A stretch of 14,847 bases of DNA from JAMXLO01 sp035569235 (lineage in GTDB: Bacteria; Pseudomonadota; Alphaproteobacteria; Acetobacterales; Acetobacteraceae). The stretch spans positions 1 through 14,847 of the forward strand of contig DATMND010000358.1 in NCBI GenBank assembly GCA_035569235.1. The letters are read 5' to 3'. The translations under genes and the position numbers were made by a program. The notes below the pieces were generated by a model. It had not been told where the DNA came from, did no database searches, and saw only the letters and a program-made list of their open reading frames with translations. Shown piece by piece: positions 1 through 7,355 of the stretch (position 1 is the stretch's first letter; every line of letters starts with the position of its first letter).

Positions 1-2274
1 AGCCACGGCATCCTGGACGAGATCTACTATCCGCGCGTCGATCAGGCGTGCACGCGCGACTTCGGCTTCATCGTCACGGACGGCGCCGGCTTCTTCGCCG
101 AGGAGAAACGCGACTGCACGTTCGATCTGTCGCGGCTGGAGGACGGCGTGCCGGCCTTCCAGCTGACCAGCACGCATGAGGGCGGACGTTTCCGCATCAT
201 CAAATACGTGCTGACCGATCCGCGCGCCGACGTCGTCATGCAGCGCGTCCGGCTGGAGATTCTCAACGGCCCGCCGCTCCGCCTGTTCGCGCTGCTTGCG
301 CCGCATCTGGTCAACGGCGGTGCGCACAACACCGGCTGGATCGGCGACTACAAGGGCCATCGCCTGATGTTCGCCGAGGGCGACGGCACCTGCCTGGCGC
401 TCGGCGGTTCGCGGCCCTTCCTCGCCGTCTCGGCCGGCTTCGTCGGCGCCAGCGACGGCTGGCAGATGCTCCACGCCACCGGAAGTCTGACCGAACAGTA
501 CGACCGCGCCGCCGACGGCAACGTCGCCCTGACCGCCGAATTCACCGAGCCGGAAACCGAGTTCCTGCTCGCGCTCGGCTTCGGCCGCACTGCGCCCGAG
601 GCTGCGTTTCGGGTGCGCGCGAGCCTGCAGACCCCGTTCAACACACAGCTCGAGGAATACGCCGCGGGATGGCGCGGCTGGCAGGCGCCGCTGCGTTCGC
701 TCGATCGCAATGTGGACGGGCACAATGTCTATCGCGTCAGCACGACCGTGCTGCGTTGCCACGAGAGTCCGACCTTCCCCGGCGGGCTGATCGCGAGCCT
801 CTCCATCCCCTGGGGCATCAGCAAGGGCGACGACGACATCGGCGGCTACCACCTCGTCTGGCCGCGCGACCTCGCGCAGACTGCCGGCGCGTTCCTCGCC
901 TGTGGCGCCCACACCGAGGTGCTGCGCGTGGTGCGCTATCTGCGCGCCATCCAGGAGGATGACGGCAGCTGGCCGCAGAACTGCTGGCTGGATGGCTCGC
1001 CATACTGGGGCGGTATCCAGCTCGATGAATGCGCCTTTCCGATGCTGCTGCTGGACATGGCCTGGCGCGAGGGCGCATTGCCGCGACCGCTGCTTCAGGC
1101 GTTCTGGCCGATGGTGGCGCGTGCGTCGGGCTTTGTCGTCGGCCATGGCCCCCGGACCAACCAGGACCGTTGGGAGGAAAATGCCGGCTACACGCCGTTC
1201 ACGCTCGCTGTGCAGATCGCTGCCCTGCTCGCCGCCGCCGAACTGGCGGAGGCATGCGAAGTCGATGACGTCGCAGACTTCCTGCGCGATACGGCGGATG
1301 CCTGGAATGAGCAGATCGAGGATTGGATCTACGTCGCCGACACGCGGCTCAGCCACGAAGTCGGCGTGGCAGGATACTACGTCCGCATCGCGCCCGAGGT
1401 GCCAGGCGAGGCGCGTGCCGCGCTCCGCGGAACAGTCGAGGTGCGCAACCGTTTCGGCGAGGCGTCGCACGTCGAGGCTGACGAACTGATCAGCACCGAC
1501 GCGCTGGCCCTGGTGCGCTTCGGATTACGGGCGGCCGATGATCCGCGCATCACCGACACTGTGAAGGTGATCGATCACGTGCTGCGGGTGGACCTGCCCT
1601 ACGGCCCCGGCTGGCGACGCTACAACGGCGACGGCTACGGCGAGCATCACGACGGCAGGCCGTATGACGGCACCGGCATCGGCCGCGTCTGGCCGCTGCT
1701 CGCCGGCGAACGCGCGCATTACGAGTTGGCGGCCGGCCGCCGCGCCGAGGCGGAACGGTTGTTGGCGGCGCTGGAAGCCGGTGCCAGTCCTGGAAAGCTG
1801 CTGCCGGAGCAGGTCTGGGATATGCCTGCGATCCCGGAACGTGAGCTGTTTCCCGGCCAGCCCAGCGGCTCGGCGATGCCGCTGGTCTGGGCCCACGCCG
1901 AGCACATCAAGCTGCTGCGGTCGCTGGCGGACAATGCTGTGTTCGACCGGCCGCCGCAGACGGTGCGCCGTTATCTGCGGGAGAAGCACGCGGTGCGGTG
2001 CCACCCGTGGCGTCCGGACTGGCGACCGCCATCCGTCCCGGTGGGCCGCGTGCTGCGGCTCGACCTTTCCGAGCCGGCGCTGGTGCATTGGAGCGCGGAT
2101 GGCTGGGAGACGCGCACCGACGTGCAGACGCGCGACACAGGGTTGGGTATCCACACGGCGGACATTCCGACGGACGGTTTCGTACCGGGCCGGGACATTG
2201 TCTTCACCTGGATGAACCTGGCCACCGGCAAATGGATCGGCAGCGATTACAACGTCACAATTGGCGATGGCTGA
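1..2274 (+). CDS. GH15 glucoamylase-type glycosidase (glucan 1,4-alpha-glucosidase), 5'-truncated by window edge
   Basis: The reading frame is open from base 1 to TGA at 2272-2274, giving 757 residues without the true start. The GTG at 148 is internal, because the upstream frame already encodes a typical bacterial glucoamylase N-terminal stretch (GILDEIYYPRVDQA). Bacterial GH15 enzymes have an N-terminal beta-sandwich followed by an (alpha/alpha)6 barrel that releases glucose from non-reducing ends of alpha-glucans with inversion. The barrel is recognisable from PWGISKGDDDIGGYHLVWPR onward. In window codon numbering the general acid is probably Glu392 in DRWEENAGYTPF and the general base Glu603 in LPEQVWD, by analogy with known GH15 enzymes. 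The C-terminus (FTWMN...WIGSDYNVTI) resembles the beta-rich domain of glucodextranase-like proteins, so glucodextranase or a trehalase-like specificity is possible. The missing N-terminus prevents judging a signal peptide. The exact substrate is an inference; GH15 membership is firm. Confidence 0.9.
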   Translation, partial: SHGILDEIYYPRVDQACTRDFGFIVTDGAGFFAEEKRDCTFDLSRLEDGVPAFQLTSTHEGGRFRIIKYVLTDPRADVVMQRVRLEILNGPPLRLFALLAPHLVNGGAHNTGWIGDYKGHRLMFAEGDGTCLALGGSRPFLAVSAGFVGASDGWQMLHATGSLTEQYDRAADGNVALTAEFTEPETEFLLALGFGRTAPEAAFRVRASLQTPFNTQLEEYAAGWRGWQAPLRSLDRNVDGHNVYRVSTTVLRCHESPTFPGGLIASLSIPWGISKGDDDIGGYHLVWPRDLAQTAGAFLACGAHTEVLRVVRYLRAIQEDDGSWPQNCWLDGSPYWGGIQLDECAFPMLLLDMAWREGALPRPLLQAFWPMVARASGFVVGHGPRTNQDRWEENAGYTPFTLAVQIAALLAAAELAEACEVDDVADFLRDTADAWNEQIEDWIYVADTRLSHEVGVAGYYVRIAPEVPGEARAALRGTVEVRNRFGEASHVEADELISTDALALVRFGLRAADDPRITDTVKVIDHVLRVDLPYGPGWRRYNGDGYGEHHDGRPYDGTGIGRVWPLLAGERAHYELAAGRRAEAERLLAALEAGASPGKLLPEQVWDMPAIPERELFPGQPSGSAMPLVWAHAEHIKLLRSLADNAVFDRPPQTVRRYLREKHAVRCHPWRPDWRPPSVPVGRVLRLDLSEPALVHWSADGWETRTDVQTRDTGLGIHTADIPTDGFVPGRDIVFTWMNLATGKWIGSDYNVTIGDG

Positions 2275-2398
2275 CGGCGCGTCACGCGGCGGGCATCGCA
2301 AAGCCATTCGCTTGGCGCGCAAGTGGAGAGCGTAGCCGTGCTGTTCTGTCGCGCAATACGAACGAGCGATACAGTTTACTTTCCGGCTTGGCCTCCCC

Positions 2399-2486
2399 CG
2401 TCATGGCGGGCGAAGGCCCGCCATCCACGACTTTGCTGATCACAGCACGAAAAGACGTGGATGGCCGGCCTTCGCCGACCATGACG
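2399..2486. repeat. Composite palindromic repeat, copy 1
   Basis: This is an 88-base imperfect palindrome that starts CGTCATGG and ends CCATGACG. The inner core is ATCCACGACTTT (left) facing AAAAGACGTGGAT (right). Each arm is a hairpin on its own: left GGCGGGC-GAAG-GCCCGCC, right GGCCGGC-CTTC-GCCGACC. The same core and arms recur at 3400-3465, 8534-8613 and 12378-12487. This architecture resembles REP/BIME-type or MITE-like intergenic repeats. It lies 86 bases upstream of the VOC start codon. Confidence 0.85.
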
Positions 2487-2556
2487 GTGTCGTCGACCGG
2501 TGGGTCGCTCGGGCCGTTGGTATAAAAGGTTGCGTTTAGTTCTAATGTAACGAAAC

Positions 2557-2564
2557 AGGAGGAG
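2557..2564 (+). promoter_or_regulatory. Strong Shine-Dalgarno site of the VOC gene
   Basis: AGGAGGAG lies 8 bases before the ATG at 2573. It fixes the start codon of the VOC gene. Confidence 0.85.
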
Positions 2565-2572
2565 ACAAGGTC

Positions 2573-3040
2573 ATGGCTTCTATTCGGCACATTGCGATCG
2601 CGAGCAAGGACCCGGCGGGCACCGCTGAGTTCTACAAGAAACACTTCGACCTGAAGGAGCTGTACCGGCAGCCGAAAGAGACCGGCAACGACGGCGTCTG
2701 GCTCAGCGACGGGTACATCTATTTTGCCATCCTGAAATATGGGCCGAATACGCCGAAGCTCGGCCCGGACCAGTCGTCGGACTTCTGCGGCATCCATCAT
2801 ATCGGCTTCATGGTGGACGATCAGCGGGCGAAGGTGGCGGAGCTGGAAGCGGCGAACGTGCCGTACGTGCAGAGCAATCCGGAGGGGGCGCAACGGGCGA
2901 GCCTGATCAGGAACGCTCCGAACGAGAAGTTCATAGGCCCGGACTGGGTGCACTTCGACGTTCGCGAAAAAGGCTGGAACGAGGCGATCCGCTCCAACAC
3001 CCAGCTCTATGAGCTGACGCCGGTCACGTCGGACCGCTGA
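2573..3040 (+). CDS. VOC-family (glyoxalase/bleomycin resistance/dioxygenase fold) protein
   Basis: This 155-residue protein starts at an ATG with a near-consensus Shine-Dalgarno site. It shows the paired beta-alpha-beta3 pattern of the vicinal oxygen chelate superfamily: module 1 begins IRHIAIASKDPAGTAEFY (His6, with the helix that usually follows), and module 2 begins GIHHIGFMVDD (His75/His76). VOC proteins usually bind a divalent metal through a His and a Glu from each module. The usual acidic ligand late in module 1 is not obvious here (YIYFAILKY), and in module 2 only EKGW or the later acidic residues are candidates. The substrate cannot be told from sequence. The protein is probably cytoplasmic, as no signal peptide is seen. 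It stands alone, convergent with the downstream sugar kinase and separated from the upstream glycosidase by a repeat, so context gives no pathway. VOC membership is firm; function is unknown. Confidence 0.85.
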   Translation: MASIRHIAIASKDPAGTAEFYKKHFDLKELYRQPKETGNDGVWLSDGYIYFAILKYGPNTPKLGPDQSSDFCGIHHIGFMVDDQRAKVAELEAANVPYVQSNPEGAQRASLIRNAPNEKFIGPDWVHFDVREKGWNEAIRSNTQLYELTPVTSDR

Positions 3041-3057
3041 AGCAACACCCGGACTAT

Positions 3058-3084
3058 GGGACAGCAGGATCAAACTGCTGTCCC
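3058..3084. repeat. Perfect 10-bp hairpin after the VOC gene
   Basis: GGGACAGCAG (3058-3067) and CTGCTGTCCC (3075-3084) are exact reverse complements around a 7-base loop, 17 bases after the VOC stop codon. Position suggests a transcript 3'-end structure for the VOC gene. No T-tract follows on either strand, so a Rho-independent terminator is not supported. It may equally be another short dispersed palindrome. Confidence 0.65.
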
Positions 3085-3399
3085 CATCGCCTCCTGCTCG
3101 GTCCCGCGACGGTGCGCGCCGTTCCTTGCGACGCGACGGCCGATGCGGTGACCGCTGTTGGGGAGCAATCCAACGCTGCTGAGTGGCCGGCTGTGCCGCC
3201 AAGCGGAAGAACGCCGCGTGGCGGGTCCATCGGTGATATTGACGGTTTCGCGGCTCAATAGCCCACCCCACACAATCGCTGTGTACGCTTCATGGCCGCC
3301 GTCGCCGGCGGAACTAACGCAACACTCGCTACCAGGCGGGGGCGGCCCCTTACCTGGGCCGGGCTTCCACCGGCTGGAACCCGCCGGCTTCCTGGCGCA

Positions 3400-3465
3400 C
3401 CCATCCACGTTTTTGCTTGCTGGGATCAGCAAACACGTGGATGGCCGGCCGTCACCGGCCATGAC
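3400..3465. repeat. Composite palindromic repeat, copy 2 (left arm degraded)
   Basis: CCATCCACG on the left faces CGTGGATGG on the right around a loop of about 24 bases that includes TTTTTGCT and AGCAAA. The right arm continues into the hairpin GGCCGG-CCGTCA-CCGGCC and the terminal CATGAC, as in copy 1. The matching left-arm hairpin and CGTCATGG end are not intact; GC-rich sequence with other small palindromes occupies that place. Confidence 0.7.
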
Positions 3466-3508
3466 AATGAAGGTGCGATCGTTGCTCCACTGGGAGCCCT
3501 TATTCCGC

Positions 3509-3527
3509 GGCGGATCCTAAATCCGCC
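3509..3527. repeat. Inverted repeat overlapping the kinase stop codon
   Basis: GGCGGAT (3509-3515) and ATCCGCC (3521-3527) form a 7-bp stem with a 5-base loop that spans the TAG stop of the sugar kinase gene (3517-3519, minus strand). It may protect or end the kinase transcript. No T-run follows on the minus strand, so a terminator role is only a guess. Confidence 0.4.
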
Positions 3528-4548
3528 ATGCCTGTGCTCCCTCCATCGTGAAGGTGGCAGTCATCACATGGCCCGGCTCCTTTCCGAGTGCACGCAGCAC
3601 GCGGGGACGCACGGTTGGTTCGACAATGAAAAATATGTAGCCGCCACCGCCGGCGCCCGTGACCTTTCCGGCCAGCGCTCCCGCATCCCTCGCAATATCG
3701 AATATCCGGTCTATGCTGTCGTTCGTGATACCATCCGCAAGATTCTTCTTGGTCTCCCAGGCCGAGCCCAGAATCTCCGCGAAAGTTCTTAGATCGTTGC
3801 GCAACAACGCCTCTTTCATGCGAACCGCGTCGCGCTTGATCTGATGCAGCGCCGCGAGTGTGGCGGGGCTGTTGTCCTTCATGCCCTCGACCTGCCGACC
3901 GATGATCGATGCAGAGCTGCGGGACACACCGGTGAAATACAGCACCGTCATCGCTTCAAGCTCGTAGAGCGTAGCAGGCCGGATCCGAAGAGGATTCACG
4001 ATCACCTGGTCTCTACGGAACTCCATGAAGTTCACGCCACCAAATGTCGCGGAATACTGATCCTGCCTGCCGCCCAACTGGCCAATGTCGACTCGCTCGA
4101 TGTCGTGGGCCAATTGCGCGATGTCGTATTCGCCGAGCGGCAATGCCAGGAGCTCACGGTAGGCCTGGAGCATCGCAACGACCAGAGTGGAGGACGAACC
4201 AAGTCCGGAACCCGGCGGCGCATCGCAATACGTCGTGACAGTAACCGCCAACGGTGCGCCATTCAGGAACTCTTTGACGATCCGCTTGTAGACGCCCTGA
4301 TGCAGCGCGAGCCCTGACTTCCGATCGATCTCGAAGTCGGGCGAACCTTCGAAGCAGGCCTCGTTGTCCACGGCTATGAATTGAACCTTGCCATCCGCGC
4401 GCATCGCGATCGATGCATGGGCATGCATCGCGATCGTCGCGTTGAGCACGATACCACCGTGATCATCGCAAAATGGCGGAACGTCCGTGCCGCCGCCACC
4501 GAAGCCCAGCCGCAACGGCGCTCGCGCCCGCACTTTGGAGATCCTCAT
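3517..4548 (-). CDS. GHMP-family sugar kinase, similar to D-glycero-D-manno-heptose 7-phosphate kinase (HddA)
   Basis: The 343-residue protein has the GHMP kinase layout. The N-terminal strand-loop APLRLGFGGGGTDV (residues 10-23) is typical of the HddA/sugar-1-kinase branch. The phosphate-binding motif is PPGSGLGSSST (111-121) and the C-terminal motif is KVTGAGGGGYIFF (295-307). HddA phosphorylates D-glycero-D-manno-heptose 7-phosphate at C1 on the way to GDP-heptose for surface polysaccharide. No partner genes (gmhA, hddC, gmhB) are in the window, so the substrate is uncertain and another sugar is possible. I chose the ATG at 4548 because MRISKVRARAPLR fits the family's usual N-terminus. In-frame ATGs at 4590 and 4599 would add 14 or 17 residues, and none of the three has a good Shine-Dalgarno site. 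GC is visibly lower than in the flanking r-protein genes, which hints at separate ancestry. Confidence 0.75.
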   Translation of the reverse strand: MRISKVRARAPLRLGFGGGGTDVPPFCDDHGGIVLNATIAMHAHASIAMRADGKVQFIAVDNEACFEGSPDFEIDRKSGLALHQGVYKRIVKEFLNGAPLAVTVTTYCDAPPGSGLGSSSTLVVAMLQAYRELLALPLGEYDIAQLAHDIERVDIGQLGGRQDQYSATFGGVNFMEFRRDQVIVNPLRIRPATLYELEAMTVLYFTGVSRSSASIIGRQVEGMKDNSPATLAALHQIKRDAVRMKEALLRNDLRTFAEILGSAWETKKNLADGITNDSIDRIFDIARDAGALAGKVTGAGGGGYIFFIVEPTVRPRVLRALGKEPGHVMTATFTMEGAQAWRI

Positions 4549-4751
4549 CGGATCGGCAAGCAGCGATCCCGCGATGACCGGCAAAAGCATGTCCCCCATC
4601 AGCGGGATCGAAGCTAGCGGGCTGCCCAGAGCCGGGCAAGCCGATGGGACTTCACTCTTGCAGAAGGTCGATCATCAGGAGGTGTGGCCCGACATCGTTG
4701 CGAGATCGCAGCACAACAGCCGACGCCAGGGGCGGTTCAAGCGATGGCGCG

Positions 4752-5399
4752 CTAACCCCCCAGCACCCGGCCGATCTGCCGCGCCACCTCATCGATATCC
4801 GCCATGCCATCGACCGTCCGCAGGATACCCTGCGCGGCGTAATGAGGCAGAATTGGTTCGGTCTGGCGATGATACGCCTGCAGCCGCGCCACCACGGTCT
4901 CACGATTGTCGTCGGCCCGGCGGACGAATTTGCCCGACCCACAGACATCGCACTTGCCCGCCACCTGCGTCGGCTTGAACGTATCATGGTAGCCGGCGCC
5001 GCAGTTCGCGCAGGTGAAGCGCCCGGCGATACGGTCAACCAGTGCCGCGTCATCCATCCGCAATTCAATCACCGAGTCGAGCTTCCGGCCCTTCTCGGCC
5101 AGCAGGCGGTCGAGCGCCTCGGCCTGGGGCACGGTCCGCGGGAATCCGTCCAGGATGAACCCCTTGGCCGCGTCGGGTTCGTCCACACGGTTGCCGAGCA
5201 TGCGGATGATGATGTCGTCGGAGACGAGGGCACCCGATTCCATCACCGCCTTGGCTTCGCGCCCGATCGGCGTGCCGGCTGCCACCTCGGCTCGCAGCAT
5301 GTCACCAGTGGAAATCTGGGCGATGCCGTAGCGGTCCTCCAGGCGTTTGGCCTGGGTGCCCTTCCCCGCGCCGGGCGGGCCCAGCAGGATCAGGTTCAC
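4752..5399 (-). CDS. adk: Adenylate kinase with zinc-type lid
   Basis: Adenylate kinase (ATP + AMP = 2 ADP) is a cytoplasmic energy-homeostasis enzyme. The 215-residue product shows the P-loop GPPGAGKGT (7-15), the AMP-binding STGDMLR segment (30-36) and DGFPRT (84-89). A long lid carries four cysteines, Cys130/Cys133 and Cys150/Cys153 (two CxxC pairs), which in this family bind structural zinc; RRADD follows at 160-164. The start is the GTG at 5399, whose GTGA overlaps the secY stop by 4 bases and places the P-loop at its usual distance from the N-terminus. Longer upstream starts in this frame would run antisense-free through secY in the wrong frame and are not credible. secY-adk coupling is standard in many bacteria. 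It is the last gene of the operon here. Confidence 0.96.
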   Translation of the reverse strand: MNLILLGPPGAGKGTQAKRLEDRYGIAQISTGDMLRAEVAAGTPIGREAKAVMESGALVSDDIIIRMLGNRVDEPDAAKGFILDGFPRTVPQAEALDRLLAEKGRKLDSVIELRMDDAALVDRIAGRFTCANCGAGYHDTFKPTQVAGKCDVCGSGKFVRRADDNRETVVARLQAYHRQTEPILPHYAAQGILRTVDGMADIDEVARQIGRVLGG

Positions 5400-6736
5400 C
5401 GTCGCCCTCGGACGCGCGCCTTGCGGATCAGGCCCTCGTACTGGTGCGCCAGGAGATGCGACTGGATCTGGGTGACCGTGTCCATGGTGACCGAAACGAC
5501 AATCAGGATCGAAGTGCCGCCGAAGTAGAACGGCAGCCCGTAGTCGCTGATCAGGATCTCCGGCAGCAGGCACACGGCGACAAGATACAGCCCTCCCACT
5601 GTCGTCAGCCGCGTCAGCACGTAGTCGAAGTATTCCGCGGTGGCACTGCCTGGTCGAATGCCCGGAATGAACCCGCCGTACTTCTTCAGGTTGTCCGCGG
5701 TCTCCTCCGGGTTGAACACAACCGCGGTGTAGAAATACGAGAAGAAGATGATCATCGCCGCGTACACAGCCATGTAGAGCGGCGTCCCGTGCGACAGCTC
5801 CGTCCCGATCCATTGCACCCAGCCCGTCCCCGCGCCTTGCGAGAAGCCGGCAATGGTCGCCGGAATCAGCAGGATGGAGCTGGCGAAGATCGGCGGGATC
5901 ACACCCGACGTGTTGATCTTCAGCGGCATATGCGTCGAATCGCCGCCGAACATCCGCGTGCCGACCTGGCGCTTCGGATATTGCACCACGATCCGTCGCT
6001 GTGCGCGTTCGATGAACACGATGAACGCGATCACCAGAACGGCGAGCACCATGAACCCGACGATAAAGAACGGCGACAGCGCGCCCGTGCGGCCGAGGTC
6101 GAGCAGTGAGGCCAGTGCGTTCGGCAGGTTGGCGACAATGCCCGACATGATGATCAGCGATGTGCCGTTGCCGACGCCGCGGGCAGTGATCTGCTCGCCG
6201 ATCCACATCAGGAACATCGTGCCGCCGACCAGCGTGATCACGCAGGAGAAGCGGAAGAAGAAGCCCGGATCGATCACCGCCGCGCCGAATTGCCCGCGCA
6301 TGCTCTCAAGCCCCACGGCGATGCCGTAGGACTGGAACATGGCGATGAACACCGTAAGGTAGCGGGTGTACTGGTTGAGCTTCTTGCGCCCCGTCTCGCC
6401 CTCTTTCTTCAGCGCCTCGAGCGTGGGGACGGCCGCTGTCATAAGCTGGATGATGATGCTCGCACTGATGTACGGCATGATGTTGAGCGCGAACACCGTC
6501 ATGCGCCGCAGCGCGCCGCCGGTGAACATGTCGAACATGCCGAGGATGCCGCCGCCGTGCTGTTGCAGCATCTCGGTCATCACCGAGGCATCGACGCCGG
6601 GGACTGGGATGTAGGTCCCGATGCGGTAGACAACCAGCGCCGCCAGGGTGAACCAGATGCGCCTTTTTAGCTCGGTCGCCTTCGAGAGGACGCCGAGGCT
6701 GAGATTCGCTGCAAGCTGCTCGGCCGCGGAGGCCAT
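5396..6736 (-). CDS. secY: Protein translocase subunit SecY
   Basis: SecY is the channel-forming membrane subunit of the SecYEG translocon, which exports or inserts proteins at the inner membrane. The 446-residue length matches the family. Roughly ten hydrophobic segments are visible, starting with IWFTLAALVVYRIGTYIP. Family landmarks include the YIPVPG plug-region entry, GIMPYISASIIIQL-like text around residues 85-97 (NIMPYISASIIIQL), and the cytoplasmic loop EGETGRKKLNQYTRYLT. The basic C-terminus (LIRKARVRGRR) is also typical. The ATG at 6736 is preceded by GAGGGACGG. The gene sits at its usual place after rplO, but a 132-base gap with a long hairpin separates the two. Its TGA overlaps the adk GTG start. 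Confidence 0.97.
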   Translation of the reverse strand: MASAAEQLAANLSLGVLSKATELKRRIWFTLAALVVYRIGTYIPVPGVDASVMTEMLQQHGGGILGMFDMFTGGALRRMTVFALNIMPYISASIIIQLMTAAVPTLEALKKEGETGRKKLNQYTRYLTVFIAMFQSYGIAVGLESMRGQFGAAVIDPGFFFRFSCVITLVGGTMFLMWIGEQITARGVGNGTSLIIMSGIVANLPNALASLLDLGRTGALSPFFIVGFMVLAVLVIAFIVFIERAQRRIVVQYPKRQVGTRMFGGDSTHMPLKINTSGVIPPIFASSILLIPATIAGFSQGAGTGWVQWIGTELSHGTPLYMAVYAAMIIFFSYFYTAVVFNPEETADNLKKYGGFIPGIRPGSATAEYFDYVLTRLTTVGGLYLVAVCLLPEILISDYGLPFYFGGTSILIVVSVTMDTVTQIQSHLLAHQYEGLIRKARVRGRR

Positions 6737-6789
6737 GGTCCGTCCCTCGTCAATCGCGCCCTATTTTCCGCCTACGCTGGCAGCAAAGC

Positions 6790-6867
6790 AAGATTCACCA
6801 CAAAGACACGAAGGCACGAAGGTTACGGTCCGTATCTTCGTGCCTTCGTGTCTTTGTGGTGGATCTT
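6790..6867. repeat. Long near-perfect hairpin between rplO and secY
   Basis: The arms 6790-6821 and 6836-6867 are 32 bases each with one mismatch; the inner 26 (6796-6821 and 6836-6861) match exactly. The loop is 14 bases (6822-6835). The left arm contains CACCACAAAGACACGAAGG and the right arm its complement. The right arm ends one base before the rplO stop codon (6869-6871). The AT-richer A/C-rich sequence differs from the other repeats in this window. No T-run follows on the transcribed minus strand. Variants of a CACCACAAAGACACGAAG-like palindrome are, to my recollection, widespread in bacterial genomes. Confidence 0.9.
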
Positions 6868-6868
6868 C

Positions 6869-7354
6869 TTATGCTTCCGCCGCCGGTTCGGCTTTGGCCA
6901 CCGTCGTCGTCACCGATCCGCCCGCCTTCTGCACCGCCTCGATCGCCGCAGCCGATGCGCCGGAGACCGTAATGGTGATCGCCCGGCTGATTGCGCCATC
7001 GGCCAGCAGCCGCACGCCACTCAGCTTGCCGCGCACCAGACCGGCATCGCGCAAGGTGTTCTCGTCGATCGGCTGCCCGGCATCCAGCTTCCCGGCCGCA
7101 ATCGCCGCCTCCAGTGTGCGGAGGTTCACCGGCGAATATTCCTTGCGGAACAGATTGTGGAAACCGCGCTTCGGCAGGCGCCGGTAGATCGGCATCTGTC
7201 CGCCCTCGAAGCCGTTCATCGACACGCCGGTGCGTGCCAGCTGGCCCTTGACCCCCTTGCCGGAGGTCTTGCCCTTGCCCGAGCCGATCCCGCGCCCAAG
7301 CCGTTTGGACTTGGGGCGGGCACCGGGATTGTCGCGCAGTTCGTTCAGCTTCAT
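6869..7354 (-). CDS. rplO: 50S ribosomal protein L15
   Basis: L15 binds 23S rRNA late in large-subunit assembly. The 161-residue product has the signature N-terminus MKLNELRDNPGARPKSKRLG, then the Gly-rich basic arm GRGIGSGKGKTSGKGVKGQ. The conserved GFEGGQMPIYRRLPKRGF segment and the C-terminal globular domain follow. The C-terminus is extended by an Ala/Glu-rich tail (AKAEPAAEA). The ATG at 7354 is one base after the rpmD stop and is preceded by GGAGGAG. The TAA stop directly abuts the rplO-secY hairpin. Confidence 0.97.
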   Translation of the reverse strand: MKLNELRDNPGARPKSKRLGRGIGSGKGKTSGKGVKGQLARTGVSMNGFEGGQMPIYRRLPKRGFHNLFRKEYSPVNLRTLEAAIAAGKLDAGQPIDENTLRDAGLVRGKLSGVRLLADGAISRAITITVSGASAAAIEAVQKAGGSVTTTVAKAEPAAEA

Positions 7355-7355
7355 C

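Larger units (their letters stand above)
2275..2572. other. Intergenic region between glycosidase and VOC gene
   Basis: No credible gene is seen in these 298 bases. The central part is a palindromic repeat (2399-2486). The last 50 bases are AT-richer and contain TATAAA at 2521-2526 and a strong ribosome binding site just before the VOC gene. A promoter for the VOC gene probably lies here, but I cannot pair the TATAAA with a convincing -35 box. Confidence 0.6.
3041..3516. other. Long non-coding interval between convergent VOC and kinase genes
   Basis: I see no supportable gene in these 476 bases. Short open frames here have no recognisable protein features and run through repeats. The interval holds a 10-bp perfect hairpin (3058-3084), a GC-rich small palindrome (3296-3311, CCGCCG/CGGCGG) and a partial copy of the composite palindromic repeat (3400-3465). 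Since the flanking genes converge, it would be expected to hold terminators, but no hairpin followed by a T-run is evident on either strand. Confidence 0.6.

Noticed and set aside
3158..3200. tRNA remnant near the GGGGAGCAATCCAACGC-like text after the VOC gene
   Set aside because: No acceptor, anticodon or T-arm pairing could be assembled; only superficial similarity.
1525..3271. Long minus-strand open frames (1525-2322 and 2282-3271) opposite the glycosidase and VOC genes
   Set aside because: They lie antisense to genes with clear family signatures, run through the palindromic repeat, and their products are Arg/His/Pro-rich with no recognisable domain; typical of high-GC antisense frames.
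3158..3792. Plus-strand short frames in the interval and over the kinase 3' end
   Set aside because: They cover repeats and antisense of the kinase gene, have no ribosome binding site in a convincing place and show no domain.
4652..5068. 138-residue minus-strand frame ending after adk (…LLMIDLLQE)
   Set aside because: Most of it overlaps adk in another frame. The short tail beyond adk could be a gene relic, but nothing identifies it.
4752..6206. A 484-residue minus-strand frame containing the adenylate kinase
   Set aside because: Only the last 215 residues are adenylate kinase; the upstream part is secY read in the wrong frame. The GTG at 5399 with the GTGA overlap is the sensible start.
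6790..6867. Rho-independent terminator between rplO and secY
   Set aside because: The hairpin is strong but no T-run follows on the transcribed strand, and secY and adk need to be expressed from this operon.
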